DNA of 64,000 bases, taken from the NCBI RefSeq assembly GCF_028875915.1, contig NZ_JAPEHW010000002.1, forward strand, positions 1-64,000, written 5' to 3'. The translations under genes and the position numbers were made by a program. Shown here piece after piece: positions 36,545-46,341 of this stretch (positions are counted from its first letter, which is position 1; each line of letters begins with the position of its first letter). The stretch is from Pseudoalteromonas sp. G4. Its GTDB lineage: Bacteria > Pseudomonadota > Gammaproteobacteria > Enterobacterales > Alteromonadaceae. The notes beneath the pieces are model-generated. The model had not been told where the DNA came from. It did no database searches and was given only the letters and a program-made list of their open reading frames with translations.

Positions 36545-37703
36545 AACAGTATTACTTGTACTGGTACTTATACCAGGGATATTTCTTTTAGTTGAATTAA
36601 TCCAAGGTTTATTTGTTAATTTAAGCACTAAAGACGTTGATAATTGTGCCCTTACTGAAAGAGACTGCGTGTTATCTATTATAATGCCAGCTCACAATGA
36701 AGAGCTTATAATTTCGAAAACAGTTTCTTCGATTCATAAGTTAATGTCAGCAAAAGATAGATTAATTGTTGTTGCAGATAATTGTCAGGATGCGACAGCT
36801 AACATTGTGAGAACGCTCAATTTAAAGAATGTTATTGTACTAGAAAGAAAGAACGCTAAAGATATTGGCAAAGGCTTTGCTCTTGATTATGGATTTAAAT
36901 ATTTAAAAGAAAATAAATTGAGTTTTGACTTACTAGGGGTAGTTGATTCTGATTGTGAATTTACTAGTAAGAATGCAATCAAAATTATTAAAACCGTTGC
37001 CGAGAGAGAAAAGTTGTTTCAAGTAGGCTATTTAATGAAGGCAACCGACAACAAATCGGCACTTTCGGCATTTGCTTGGTATGTTAAAACAGCTTGTCGT
37101 TCGATAGGTATGGATAGGCTTTTTGGTGCGTGCCATATTCAGGGTTCTGGCTTTTTCATTGATTCCAGTCTCAGTGAAGAAATTAACTTTGCATCTGGCA
37201 GTATTGTTGAAGACTTGGAACTAGGGTTAAATTTAGCCGAACAAAACATATTTTGTAAATATATACCAAATGTCACTTTAATATCGGAAATGCCATCTAA
37301 CATTGAAGTCCTGAAAACGCAAAAATCTAGGTGGGAAGTTGGGCATTTAAATGTGGTCCTTTCAGAGACTTTTCCCAGAATGTATCGAGCAATAAAAAAT
37401 ATAAACCTCCGGTACTTTTTGCTCGTATGTGATTTATCTATACCACCACTAATAACTTATTTATTGTGTGTAGCTTTATTTGGGTTGGTTAATCTTTTTT
37501 TTGGTTATAAAAACTCTCTTATTATCTTGGCTTATCTAAGTTCTATTTCTTTTATTATTTATTTACACTGGCGGCGTTTTTCTAAATTACAAAATATTTA
37601 TGTCAAATTCAGTGCCATATATAACTTCGTAGAGATTAAATTTAGGGTTATTGCAAGTTATTGTGATAAAAAAGCAAAAAAGTGGAACAAAACTAAAAGG
37701 TAG
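36534..37703 (+). CDS. Membrane-bound glycosyltransferase family 2
   Basis: A 389-residue processive-type GT2. An N-terminal membrane segment (5-25) precedes the GT-A domain, with IIMPAHNEE near 50, VADNCQDAT near 80, the metal-binding VVDSDCEF near 135, and a KSRWEVGHL region near 265. Two or three C-terminal hydrophobic segments follow. Start GTG 36534 is chosen for GGAAAGGG placed seven bases upstream. The substrate is unknown. Confidence 0.85.
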   Translation: MDIETVLLVLVLIPGIFLLVELIQGLFVNLSTKDVDNCALTERDCVLSIIMPAHNEELIISKTVSSIHKLMSAKDRLIVVADNCQDATANIVRTLNLKNVIVLERKNAKDIGKGFALDYGFKYLKENKLSFDLLGVVDSDCEFTSKNAIKIIKTVAEREKLFQVGYLMKATDNKSALSAFAWYVKTACRSIGMDRLFGACHIQGSGFFIDSSLSEEINFASGSIVEDLELGLNLAEQNIFCKYIPNVTLISEMPSNIEVLKTQKSRWEVGHLNVVLSETFPRMYRAIKNINLRYFLLVCDLSIPPLITYLLCVALFGLVNLFFGYKNSLIILAYLSSISFIIYLHWRRFSKLQNIYVKFSAIYNFVEIKFRVIASYCDKKAKKWNKTKR

Positions 37704-37708
37704 CTTTA

Positions 37709-38443
37709 ATGGTTGAAAAAACTGTTCTTGGATTGAAATACCATGTACTTGACCGGTTAGAAACAGTCCAGCATATATTCAATAACTTGGGTAAACAGAA
37801 TGCTTTCGTGCGTTCAGATCTAAACGTTGGAACTGTAGTTTCCGCACAGGATGATCCGATCATTTCTGAGTATATTGCTGAATCGGATTTGGTAAATATT
37901 GATGGGATGGGAATTCTATTTTATCTAAAAATGAAAGGAGTGACGTTGGAACGCTACACAGGTGTAGATTTGTTTCAAGATATTTTAGAAAAATCGAATA
38001 GTGAAGGAAATAAAGTATTCCTTTTTGGCTCAAAGCCCGCAGTTTTAGAAGAAGCATGCCGAAATATAGAAAATAAGTATGGTGAGGTAATATCCGGCTA
38101 TCACCATGGTTACTTAAACTTTAATTGTGAGAATGAATGTCGCCAAATTATTGAACAAATCAATTGTGCTAATGCTGACTTTCTGTTTATTGGAATAAAG
38201 TCACCTGAAAAAGAGTTGTTTATAAAAAAATATCGTGATCAACTTAAAGTTTCATGGATATTTGGGGTTGGTGGTGCGATTGATGTTGTCGCAGGGGAGG
38301 TTCAGCGAGCTCCTGATTGGATACAAAACATTGGATTTGAATGGCTCTACCGTGTTTATCAAGAGCCTAGAAGGATGTGGAAGCGATATTTAGTTTCTAA
38401 TTCTAAATTTTTGGTACTTATTATTAAAAATCTTTTTAAGTAA
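37709..38443 (+). CDS. WecG/TagA/CpsF-family glycosyltransferase (GT26)
   Basis: A 244-residue enzyme that typically adds N-acetylmannosamine(-uronic acid) to a polyprenyl-linked GlcNAc. Family marks are DLVNIDGMGILF near 60, RYTGVDLFQDIL near 84, FLFGSKP, GVGGAIDVVAGEVQRAP near 195, and WLYRVYQEPRRMWKRYL near 218. This fits with wecB (UDP-ManNAc source) upstream. It sits in the glycosyltransferase run with six-base gaps on either side. Confidence 0.92.
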   Translation: MVEKTVLGLKYHVLDRLETVQHIFNNLGKQNAFVRSDLNVGTVVSAQDDPIISEYIAESDLVNIDGMGILFYLKMKGVTLERYTGVDLFQDILEKSNSEGNKVFLFGSKPAVLEEACRNIENKYGEVISGYHHGYLNFNCENECRQIIEQINCANADFLFIGIKSPEKELFIKKYRDQLKVSWIFGVGGAIDVVAGEVQRAPDWIQNIGFEWLYRVYQEPRRMWKRYLVSNSKFLVLIIKNLFK

Positions 38444-38449
38444 ATGTAG

Positions 38450-39319
38450 ATGATGAATAATCCAATTTCGGTTGTAATCCCGTTATATAATAAAGAAGCT
38501 TATATTCGACGTGCGATTGAGTCAGTGATTTGTCAAACTTACCCAGCTACAGAAATTATAGTTGTTGATGATGGCTCAACAGATAGCTCAGCTATGATTA
38601 TTGAGAGTGAGTACCCAAGTGTAAAATTGTTTAAACAAAAAAATGCCGGCGTATCAGCTGCTAGAAATAAAGGCCTATCAATTGCTACATCAAGTTTGGT
38701 TGCTTTTTTAGATGCTGATGACGAATTTTGTACTCAACATTTGCATCATCTAAATAACCTTTATTGCAAGTTCCCAAATTATGCACTCTTTGGTAATAGT
38801 TATTTGCAATTAAGTGAGCACTTAATAGAAAGCCAGCAAATTGATTATTCTGTTAGGAATTATGTATCTGAGTATCCACGTAATGGTGGATTGATTCATT
38901 CTAGTACTGCTCTAATTGATAAATCAAAGTTGGACAATTTAACCATCTTCCCTGAGGGAGTAAAAATGGGAGAAGATGTGTATGCTTGGGTAAAGTTATG
39001 CTCACTTGCAAATGGTAAAGTGCCTGTTTGTAGCTATGTTGGTGCGATATACCATGATGATACAATTGGTGCTATGAATTCTGGCCAAAGTAAGCCTTAC
39101 CCTGAGGTTTTAAAAGCGCAAAGCCCTCTCCATACGCTGGATACAGAAATAACGGCTGGTTTTAAAAAGCATTTTCATGAGGATTACGTGAGGTCAGTGT
39201 ATAAATATGGCACTCGTGTTGAGCTATTGCGAGCATTATTAAGAGTGAGAAAGTTGTATGTGATAAAGTTTTCATTGAAGTTTTTTCTTCCAATTTCAAT
39301 TATTGAACGTTTCAAGTGA
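38450..39319 (+). CDS. Glycosyltransferase family 2
   Basis: A 289-residue GT-A enzyme. ISVVIPLYNKEAYIRRAIES opens the fold, VVDDGSTDSS is the nucleotide-binding region, and FLDADDEF near 90 is the metal-binding DxD. AGVSAARNKGL is also typical. No membrane segment is obvious apart from a hydrophobic C-terminus. It is the last gene of the AT-rich block before the IS remnant. An alternative start lies one codon later. Confidence 0.88.
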   Translation: MMNNPISVVIPLYNKEAYIRRAIESVICQTYPATEIIVVDDGSTDSSAMIIESEYPSVKLFKQKNAGVSAARNKGLSIATSSLVAFLDADDEFCTQHLHHLNNLYCKFPNYALFGNSYLQLSEHLIESQQIDYSVRNYVSEYPRNGGLIHSSTALIDKSKLDNLTIFPEGVKMGEDVYAWVKLCSLANGKVPVCSYVGAIYHDDTIGAMNSGQSKPYPEVLKAQSPLHTLDTEITAGFKKHFHEDYVRSVYKYGTRVELLRALLRVRKLYVIKFSLKFFLPISIIERFK

Positions 39320-39446
39320 GTTAGTTTGTATTTAAAGCGAGTTTAGGATTTGCTATCCGTCACGTAAACTTCCCTGTAATTCTAGATAACTGGCTTTCCG
39401 ATTTATATTTTTTTAAAATTTTCAGGGGACAAATACACAAAATGGC

Positions 39447-40584
39447 TGTACAGTCGGCTCAATTGTAAATTATGTTCAGCTTTAAATTAAACTGTAGACT
39501 TTAATAATGGAATAAAATCCAATTGTTGAGTTGTTAAATGACAAAAGTAACAAGCAGAATTTAAACAAGAAGTTGTGGCATCGGTAACTAAGCAATGTTC
39601 TAGCGTATCAAAGATAGCAGCGTCTATAGGTATTACTGATAAGTTGCTTCATAACATGTAAGCTATGGGTGGAAAAAGAGATACGAAAAAAGGCCTGCAT
39701 CCTCCTGCTAAAGCAAACAAAATAACGTTCAAAACGATTAAGCAGTTATCTTTTCTATTCCCCGTGGTTAAGCTCTGAAAGACAATGTAAGTCAGTTTCA
39801 GCTCTTATTTCGTTTGGCTTAACTGCCCAGCAAAGGTAATCACCGCTGAGCAGTTTCAAAAGTTCCTTAGAGCCAAACTACTCCTTAAACAGAGTTCGAA
39901 TAGCTTAGGTTATCGTAAAATTAGAAAGAAGTTACGCAAGGAGGTCTTTAACATTTGTGATTATGGTGTTCAAAAGATAATGACACCACTTGGTTTAATC
40001 TTAACTCTGCGAGTTGCATACCAAGAGGCAATTTAACGCAAACACAGTGTTGCTGATAATCAGTTTAAACAGTACCTTTTCTGTCGCCACAAATTAGGTT
40101 GTGCTAGTGATGTGGCATACCTTATAACTGGGGAAGGCTGGAAGTTTGTAACATCCGTTATGGATTTATATTCTCGTCGAATTGTTTGTTAGTATATTGA
40201 AAAACTAATGACTTTGTAAGCGAAACGGTAATTATAGCTCATAACTAACGGCAACCACCAAAAGCCTTGGTGAACCAGAGCGATTGAAGTTCAAAATATA
40301 CCAGTAAGCACTATCGTAAATTTTTAGCCAACTATGGCATTAGGGCGAGTTTGGGTGATATTGGAGCATGTTGGGAAAATGCGGTTGTAGAAAGTTCTTT
40401 TGCAGCCTAAAACATGATTGCTTTCTGATAATACTGCAGCCAACACGTGAACATATGAGAAATGACATAGCAGCGTCTGTGGGATAGTACAACTTAAAAC
40501 GACTTCATACAGCTAATGGTGAACTGTTGCCAGTAGAATATGTGCATAGCTCTTTCAAAAAATGTGCCCTAAATTAGCTGTGCA
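39447..40584 (+). mobile_element. Degraded IS3-family insertion sequence
   Basis: The 1.3-kb gap between the last glycosyltransferase and manC holds a fossil IS3-type element. Tentative ends are TGTACAG at 39447 and CTGTGCA at 40578-40584, inverted with one mismatch over seven bases and spanning 1138 bases, close to normal IS3 size. No target duplication is visible, so the exact ends are uncertain. Bases 39320-39446 show nothing recognisable. Confidence 0.6.
39538..40577 (+). pseudogene. IS3-family transposase OrfA/OrfB remnant
   Basis: Translated fragments in shifting frames match the IS3 order. OrfA pieces are AEFKQEVVASV and AASIGITDKLLHN. OrfB pieces are SLGYRKIRKKL, then DVAYLITGEGWKFVTSVMDLYSRRIV, the SD*SSKYTS copy of the second catalytic Asp, and GDIGACWENAVVESSF with the catalytic Glu. 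It ends with NGELLPVEYVHSSF and a TAG at 40575. Many stop codons and frameshifts interrupt it, so it cannot make transposase. Confidence 0.88.
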
Positions 40585-40647
40585 GAACAAAAGAGAATAT
40601 TAAACAAAAAAGGGCATTAAATTTTTATCGTTTATTGAGAAAATATT

Positions 40648-42063
40648 ATGATCTTACCTGTAATATTAGCTGGCGGAACAGGAACTCGTTTGTGGCCGCT
40701 ATCACGTGGTAACTACCCAAAACAGTTTTTAGCGTTGCATGGTGATTTAACCATGCTACAGCAAACAATTAGTAGATTAGATGGTTTTGTACATAAGCCA
40801 GCGATGCTAATTTGTAATGAAGAACATCGTTTTATTGCTGCAGAACAAATTCGCCAATTGAATGTTGAACACAGCGGTATTTTTTTAGAGCCAGTTGGTC
40901 GCAATACGGCGCCTGCAATTGCGCTTGCTGCATTTAAAGCTGTTGAACAAGGTGAAGACCCATTACTACTAGTACTTGCAGCTGATCATGTTATTGAAGA
41001 TCAAGCAGCATTTCAGCAAAGTATTAATAATGCTACATCGCTTGCTGAGCAAGGAAAATTAGTTACTTTTGGTATAGTAGGCGATAAACCAGAAACGGGT
41101 TATGGCTACATCAAACGCGGTGTTCAAATTGATAATAGCACTGCCTATGTTGTAGACTGCTTCGTCGAAAAGCCGAATATTGAGACTGCTAAAGAATATA
41201 TGGGGTCAGGGGAATATTATTGGAATAGCGGTATGTTTATGTTTAAAGCAAGCCGTTACCTTGACGAGTTAAAAGCACATCGCCCCGATATTTATGATGC
41301 GTGTAAAAAAGCCATTTCGGTTCAAAGTAACGATATGGATTTTATTCGTGTAGATAAAGCTGCTTTTGAAGCATGCCCTGAAGATTCTATCGATTACGCT
41401 GTAATGGAAAAAACAAAGGATGCTGTCGTAATTCCAATGGATGCAGGCTGGAATGATGTAGGTGGTTTCTCAGCCCTTTGGGAAGTGTCAAATAAAGATA
41501 AAAACGGCAATGCACTGTTTGGTGATGTAAAAGCCGTTGATACAAAAAACACCTTAGTATTTGGCGATAAAAAATTAATTGCAACTGTTGGTGTTGAAGA
41601 CCTAGTCATTATAAATACAAAAGATGCGGTGCTTGTTGCACACAAAGATAAATCGCAAGAAGTTAAACAAATTGTGAACCAACTTAAAGCTGAAGAACGC
41701 AGTGAAGTAACTTTCCACCGTGAAGTATATCGCCCGTGGGGTAAATATGATGTAGTTGATCAAGCATCACGCTTTAAAGTTAAACGGGTAACTGTTAAAC
41801 CAGGTGCAAGGTTATCGGTACAAATGCACCACCACAGGGCTGAGCATTGGATTGTAGTATCGGGTACGGCAAAGGTGCAAATAGATGATACAGAGCAGTA
41901 TGTTACTGAAAATGAGTCCTTTTACATTCCAATTAACGCAGTGCATGCCTTAGAAAATCCAGGCAAGGTTGATTTAGAGCTAATCGAAGTACAATCGGGC
42001 TCTTATTTAGGCGAAGACGATATTGTTCGTTTTGAAGACCGTTATGGTCGATTAGAAGGTTAA
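40648..42063 (+). CDS. manC: Mannose-1-phosphate guanylyltransferase / mannose-6-phosphate isomerase
   Basis: A 471-residue bifunctional type II enzyme producing GDP-mannose. The N-terminal nucleotidyltransferase has [14 protein letters not shown] (7-20), [17 protein letters not shown] near 79, FVEKP near 173 and WNSGMF near 193. The C-terminal cupin isomerase has [10 protein letters not shown] near 357 and the metal site [10 protein letters not shown] near 393. Full length and intact. It is the first gene after the IS fossil and pairs with the phosphohexomutase that follows. Confidence 0.95.
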   Translation: MILPVILAGGTGTRLWPLSRGNYPKQFLALHGDLTMLQQTISRLDGFVHKPAMLICNEEHRFIAAEQIRQLNVEHSGIFLEPVGRNTAPAIALAAFKAVEQGEDPLLLVLAADHVIEDQAAFQQSINNATSLAEQGKLVTFGIVGDKPETGYGYIKRGVQIDNSTAYVVDCFVEKPNIETAKEYMGSGEYYWNSGMFMFKASRYLDELKAHRPDIYDACKKAISVQSNDMDFIRVDKAAFEACPEDSIDYAVMEKTKDAVVIPMDAGWNDVGGFSALWEVSNKDKNGNALFGDVKAVDTKNTLVFGDKKLIATVGVEDLVIINTKDAVLVAHKDKSQEVKQIVNQLKAEERSEVTFHREVYRPWGKYDVVDQASRFKVKRVTVKPGARLSVQMHHHRAEHWIVVSGTAKVQIDDTEQYVTENESFYIPINAVHALENPGKVDLELIEVQSGSYLGEDDIVRFEDRYGRLEG

Positions 42064-42068
42064 AAGTT

Positions 42069-43484
42069 ATTCTTTCTACAAAACATATTATTGAAAACTC
42101 TGGCGTTGCATTTGGAACCAGTGGTGCACGTGGTCTCGTGTCAGACTTTACACCCGAAGTCTGTGCGGCATTTGCAATATCATTTGCATCTGTATTACAA
42201 AAAGAAGCCCCAGTTATAACAATTGCTGTTGCAATCGATAATCGCCCCAGCAGTTATCAAATGGCACAAGCCATTTGTGCTGGTTTAGCACAGCTGTGTA
42301 TTACAGCAGAGTTTTATGGCGTTATACCAACACCTGCATTGGCATTTTATGCAATGCAGCACACTATGCCATGCATTATGGTCACAGGCAGTCATATTCC
42401 ATTTGACCGAAATGGCCTTAAATTTTATCGTCCCAAAGGTGAAATCACAAAAACGGATGAAACCGCAATTTTATCCGCTTCTGTAAATTTAGAACCTATA
42501 GAATCTTTACCAGAGCTTACCGAATTATCCGATGCTAAAAGTACCTATATTCAGCGAAATACAGAAGCATTTAGCCCAGATACTTTAACAGGTAAACGTA
42601 TTGGTATTTACGAACATTCAAGTGCAGGGCGTGATATATATAAGTCTATTTTTGAGGCGCTCGGTGCTACCGTTATTTCACTAGGGCGTAGTGACGAGTT
42701 TGTACCAATTGATACAGAAGCAGTATCTGAAGATGATAAACAAAAAGCACGTGAATGGGTAAAGTTACATCAACTTAATGCGCTTTTTTCAACCGATGGC
42801 GATGGTGACCGTCCACTGTTATCAGATGAAAATGGTGAATGGCTTCGTGGTGATGTTTTAGGGTTGTTATGCTCAAAAATACTTGGTATTGAGTCACTTG
42901 CTACACCTGTAAGTTGCAATACTGCAATTGAAAAGAGCGGTCTTTTTAAACATGTAGCGCGTACTAAAATTGGCTCGCCTTATGTTATCGCTGAATTTGA
43001 CTGGATGAGTGCAAAATACAAAAGCGTTGCTGGCTTTGAAGCAAATGGGGGTTATATACTTGCAAGTGAGGTGAGTTTTAATGACAAAATCATTAAACCA
43101 TTGCCTACTAGAGATGCCGTTTTGCCTGTAATTGCTGTTCTTAGCCAAATAAAATCCAACACTGTTCAAGCACTAGTTAAAGCATTGCCTAAACGTTTCA
43201 CCGCAAGTGATCGCATTAAAAACTTTGCAAGGGAAAAGAGCCTAGCGTTAATCAGCTCAATTAGTAAAGAGCCAGCAACGTGGTTAGAAAAACTGCAATT
43301 ATCTAGTGAGCTAGGTTTAATTGATGAAACAGATGGCTACAGAATGACGTTCGCAAATAGTCATATTGTGCATTTGCGCCCATCAGGCAATGCACCTGAA
43401 CTTAGATGTTATGTTGAAACCGACTCAGAAGTAACATCTGAACAAGTTGTTTCTACTGTTTTAAAGTCAATTTCTTTACTGTAA
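42069..43484 (+). CDS. Phosphomannomutase/phosphoglucomutase with a non-standard start
   Basis: Alpha-D-phosphohexomutase, probably making mannose 1-phosphate for ManC. The phosphoserine loop is VTGSHIPFDRNGLKF, the magnesium loop TDGDGDRPL, the sugar loop EANGGY, and the phosphate loop RPSGNAPELR. The conserved N-terminal motif FGTSGARGLV is encoded at 42111-42140, but the first standard start in frame is GTG 42138, inside that motif. Upstream to the stop at 42033 there is no ATG, GTG or TTG. AGAAGG at 42054-42059 lies nine bases before an ATT at 42069, so I propose ATT initiation. A lost start codon is the alternative. Confidence 0.8.
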   Translation: MLSTKHIIENSGVAFGTSGARGLVSDFTPEVCAAFAISFASVLQKEAPVITIAVAIDNRPSSYQMAQAICAGLAQLCITAEFYGVIPTPALAFYAMQHTMPCIMVTGSHIPFDRNGLKFYRPKGEITKTDETAILSASVNLEPIESLPELTELSDAKSTYIQRNTEAFSPDTLTGKRIGIYEHSSAGRDIYKSIFEALGATVISLGRSDEFVPIDTEAVSEDDKQKAREWVKLHQLNALFSTDGDGDRPLLSDENGEWLRGDVLGLLCSKILGIESLATPVSCNTAIEKSGLFKHVARTKIGSPYVIAEFDWMSAKYKSVAGFEANGGYILASEVSFNDKIIKPLPTRDAVLPVIAVLSQIKSNTVQALVKALPKRFTASDRIKNFAREKSLALISSISKEPATWLEKLQLSSELGLIDETDGYRMTFANSHIVHLRPSGNAPELRCYVETDSEVTSEQVVSTVLKSISLL

Positions 43485-43488
43485 AAAA

Positions 43489-43528
43489 ATTAAGCCACTT
43501 TTAACTGTAGCATAAGAGTGGCTTAATC
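43489..43528. terminator. Hairpin after the phosphohexomutase
   Basis: ATTAAGCCACT and AGTGGCTTAAT form an 11-bp stem with a loop of about 17 bases. On the plus strand no U tract follows, but the A run before it would form one on the minus strand. It separates the manC unit from the wcaJ operon. Confidence 0.5.
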
Positions 43529-43676
43529 TTAAGTGTACGTTGTAGCGTTATTTTTGTGTAATAAGCTGTAATGGCTTTTTATCTTCGAATATATAATATT
43601 CTGTTACCATAATTATTGGTTATAAAAAAATACTACCTTTTAGGTTGTTTTCATTTTTTTTTAATATCAATTTGCA

Positions 43677-43682
43677 TATAAT
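43677..43682 (+). promoter_or_regulatory. Possible -10 element of the export operon
   Basis: A perfect TATAAT lies 45 bases before the GTG start of the sugar transferase gene. The -35 region is a T run with no good match, so an activator may be needed. Confidence 0.4.
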
Positions 43683-43727
43683 AGTGCGCTTATTCTAATG
43701 GTATAAATTAATCTACATGGAGGTAGG

Positions 43728-45128
43728 GTGAATCCTTCCCGCACATTTAAGTCATCGAGTAATTCTGGTGCAAACATTTACCGTGCTACTGATTTAATTG
43801 TATTGGTGTCAACGTTATTCGTTGCAGGTATGGTTTATGGTGTAAAAATATCCCAGGGCTATTTAGTTACACTTGGTATTGTGCTGGTGGCATTCCTTTA
43901 CACTGCAGAGCTTTTTAATTTATATCGTTCGTGGCGTGCAGGTAAATTCAGAGAGATGGCTGTTAGCACGTGGTCATGCTTAATTATTGCTTTTGCATTA
44001 CTTTTTTTAGTTGCTTTTTTATTTAAGTTTTCAGAGCAACTTTCTCGCGCAACTCTAATTTTATGGTTTGCATTTAGCTTTGTTGGGTTGTTTTTAAGCC
44101 GCTTTTGTGTACGCGCTTATAAGAAAAACCGCCGCCGTTTAGGGCTAAGTACTAAAAAGGTGGCAATTATTGGCGCTACCGAAGCGGGTGCAAATTTATT
44201 TAAACAAATCATTAAGCACGACGAACTAGGTTATGACTTTGTTGGCTTTTATGAAGACAGAAAGCCAGAGCGCCTTTTTGAAGATTTGCATTTTCATGTA
44301 GAAGGTGAAATAGACAGCGCTGTCACCAAGGCGAAAGAGGGTGAAATAGACGTACTATTTATTGCCTTACCCTTTAAAGCTGAAAAACGCATTGCAGATA
44401 TTTTAGTTAAACTAGGCAATAGTACGGTCGATGTGCATTTTATTCCTGATTTTTTATTATCAAACCTCATCCATGCACGTATAGAACATGTGGGAGACCT
44501 AGATACCTTAAGTGTGTTTGAGTCACCTTACCTTGGTGTACGTGAGTTTATTAAACGAACAGAAGACATCATTGTAGGTTTACTTATTTTAATGTTGATT
44601 TCACCACTACTACTTTTAGTTGCTTTAGGCGTTAAGTTAACCTCTAAAGGGCCGGTATTATTTAAGCAAGACCGCTACGGCCTTGGCGGCGAAAAAATAC
44701 GGGTTTGGAAATTCCGTTCAATGACTGTGATGGAAAACAGCGATGTTGTTACTCAAGCAACAAAAGGGGATGCACGTATTACCAAGTTTGGTGCCTTTTT
44801 ACGCCGCACCAGTTTAGATGAATTACCGCAATTTTTTAATGTAATAACTGGCCAAATGTCAATTGTAGGGCCACGGCCACATGCGGTATCACACAACGAA
44901 GAGTATCGCCAAAAAGTAGAGTTTTATATGCTGCGCCATAAGGTTAAACCAGGTATCACCGGTTGGGCCCAAATTAATGGTTGGCGCGGTGAAACCGACA
45001 CGCTTGAAAAAATGGAAAAGCGCGTTGAGTACGATTTATTTTATATCAAACACTGGACATTATGGTTTGATATAAAAATTATATTTTTGACGTTTTTTAA
45101 AGGTTTTGTAGGCAAAAATGCTTACTAA
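43728..45128 (+). CDS. Undecaprenyl-phosphate sugar phosphotransferase (WcaJ/VpsL-type)
   Basis: A 466-residue polyisoprenyl-phosphate hexose-1-phosphate transferase that starts repeat-unit assembly on undecaprenyl phosphate, usually with glucose 1-phosphate. Four N-terminal membrane segments (to about 130) precede a Rossmann-like domain (VAIIGATEAGANLFKQI). A fifth hydrophobic segment near 285-305 leads into the catalytic domain with KFRSM, RRTSLDELPQFFNVI, GQMSIVGPRPHA and VKPGITGWAQ. GTG start with GGAGG upstream. It heads an operon equivalent in order to vpsL-vpsP. Confidence 0.93.
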   Translation: MNPSRTFKSSSNSGANIYRATDLIVLVSTLFVAGMVYGVKISQGYLVTLGIVLVAFLYTAELFNLYRSWRAGKFREMAVSTWSCLIIAFALLFLVAFLFKFSEQLSRATLILWFAFSFVGLFLSRFCVRAYKKNRRRLGLSTKKVAIIGATEAGANLFKQIIKHDELGYDFVGFYEDRKPERLFEDLHFHVEGEIDSAVTKAKEGEIDVLFIALPFKAEKRIADILVKLGNSTVDVHFIPDFLLSNLIHARIEHVGDLDTLSVFESPYLGVREFIKRTEDIIVGLLILMLISPLLLLVALGVKLTSKGPVLFKQDRYGLGGEKIRVWKFRSMTVMENSDVVTQATKGDARITKFGAFLRRTSLDELPQFFNVITGQMSIVGPRPHAVSHNEEYRQKVEFYMLRHKVKPGITGWAQINGWRGETDTLEKMEKRVEYDLFYIKHWTLWFDIKIIFLTFFKGFVGKNAY

Positions 45129-45144
45129 TAAAAGGGATAGCAAA

Positions 45145-46332
45145 ATGAAAAAAAGCATGACAGCTAGCGTGCTTGCATTAGTAGCTTCAAGTACTGTGTT
45201 TGCTCAAAGTGAGCCTGGTAATTTTAAAACAGAATCTGGTTTTGTGGTAACGCCATTATTAGAGATGGGTTTAAAACAAGACGATAATATTTACAATCAA
45301 CCTTCAAATGAAACCAGTAGCGCTATTTTCACTGTTGATCCTTCAATTAATTTTTTACTAGAAGATGGTGTAAATCGCTATTCCGTTGATGTAGGTGCGT
45401 TCTCAGGTTTTTATGCTGAAGATTCAACAGATAATTACTTTGATGGTTTTATTGCATTAAACTCTCATTTAGAGCAAAGCTCTCGCAGCCGATTTGATCT
45501 AAATGCACGTGCTAATTGGACAACGGAGCCAAGAGGTACAGGTTTAAGTGAAGGTCAGGGTGATTCAATTGATGAACCGGTTCGCTATGCAGACCAAACA
45601 CTTGAAGCAAAATATGAGTATGGTGCTAAAAGCGCATTTGGACGTGTAGCTGCACGTGTTAAATATTACAATAAAGAATATTTAAACTTTACCAATGTTA
45701 CGCAATTTAGGGATATTGACCAGCTTTTAGTAGGCGGTAAATTTATTTACAACACAAAAGCCGGAAGTGATGCATTTATTGAGTTAACCCACGAAGATAT
45801 CAACTATAAAAATGAACAGGTAAATGTTTCTACCCGTGACTCAAAAGACATGCGTGCACTTGTGGGTTTTGAATGGGAAGCCACAGCACTTACAACTGGC
45901 TCGGCAAAAGTGGGTTATCAGAAAAAAGAATTTGATGATACTACTCGTGGCAGTTTTGATGGTTTAAGCTGGGAAGCAAGTGTTGCTTGGGCACCACTTA
46001 CGTATTCAAGTTTTGATTTTACAACATCGCAAGCTGCAGTAGACCCACTTACTGAAGGTAACTACATTGAACAGCGTGTGTTCGATCTAGGTTGGAACCA
46101 CAATTGGAGCGAATTATTCTCATCACGTGTTAGTTTAAATTACATGGATGAAGAATACGTTGGTGTTACCCGAAATGATGAAACACTTGGTTTTGTTTTA
46201 TCAGCAGATTATCAATTATTACGCTGGCTTAATGTGGGTGTATTTGCTGAGCTTTCACAAAAAGATTCTACAACTGAAAATCTAAATTATGATAAGAACA
46301 CCTTTGGTGTTAATGCTCGCTTATCAATGTAA
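45145..46332 (+). CDS. Outer-membrane beta-barrel polysaccharide protein (VpsM-like)
   Basis: A 395-residue exported protein with a signal peptide (1-20, ending VFA) followed by repeated amphipathic strands and aromatic girdles. It ends with a barrel-type C-terminus (FGVNARLSM). It resembles the BBP2-type outer-membrane proteins found between the initiating transferase and the Wza-like protein in vps-like clusters. It may form or help the outer-membrane exit path of the polymer. ATG 45145 is used because AAAAGGG precedes it and the signal peptide then begins MKKSMTAS. Confidence 0.82.
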   Translation: MKKSMTASVLALVASSTVFAQSEPGNFKTESGFVVTPLLEMGLKQDDNIYNQPSNETSSAIFTVDPSINFLLEDGVNRYSVDVGAFSGFYAEDSTDNYFDGFIALNSHLEQSSRSRFDLNARANWTTEPRGTGLSEGQGDSIDEPVRYADQTLEAKYEYGAKSAFGRVAARVKYYNKEYLNFTNVTQFRDIDQLLVGGKFIYNTKAGSDAFIELTHEDINYKNEQVNVSTRDSKDMRALVGFEWEATALTTGSAKVGYQKKEFDDTTRGSFDGLSWEASVAWAPLTYSSFDFTTSQAAVDPLTEGNYIEQRVFDLGWNHNWSELFSSRVSLNYMDEEYVGVTRNDETLGFVLSADYQLLRWLNVGVFAELSQKDSTTENLNYDKNTFGVNARLSM

Positions 46333-46341
46333 GAGGTTATA

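Noticed and set aside
39447..40584. Precise insertion-sequence ends and target duplication
   Set aside because: TGTACAG and CTGTGCA match over only seven bases and the flanking triplets differ, so the boundaries stay tentative.
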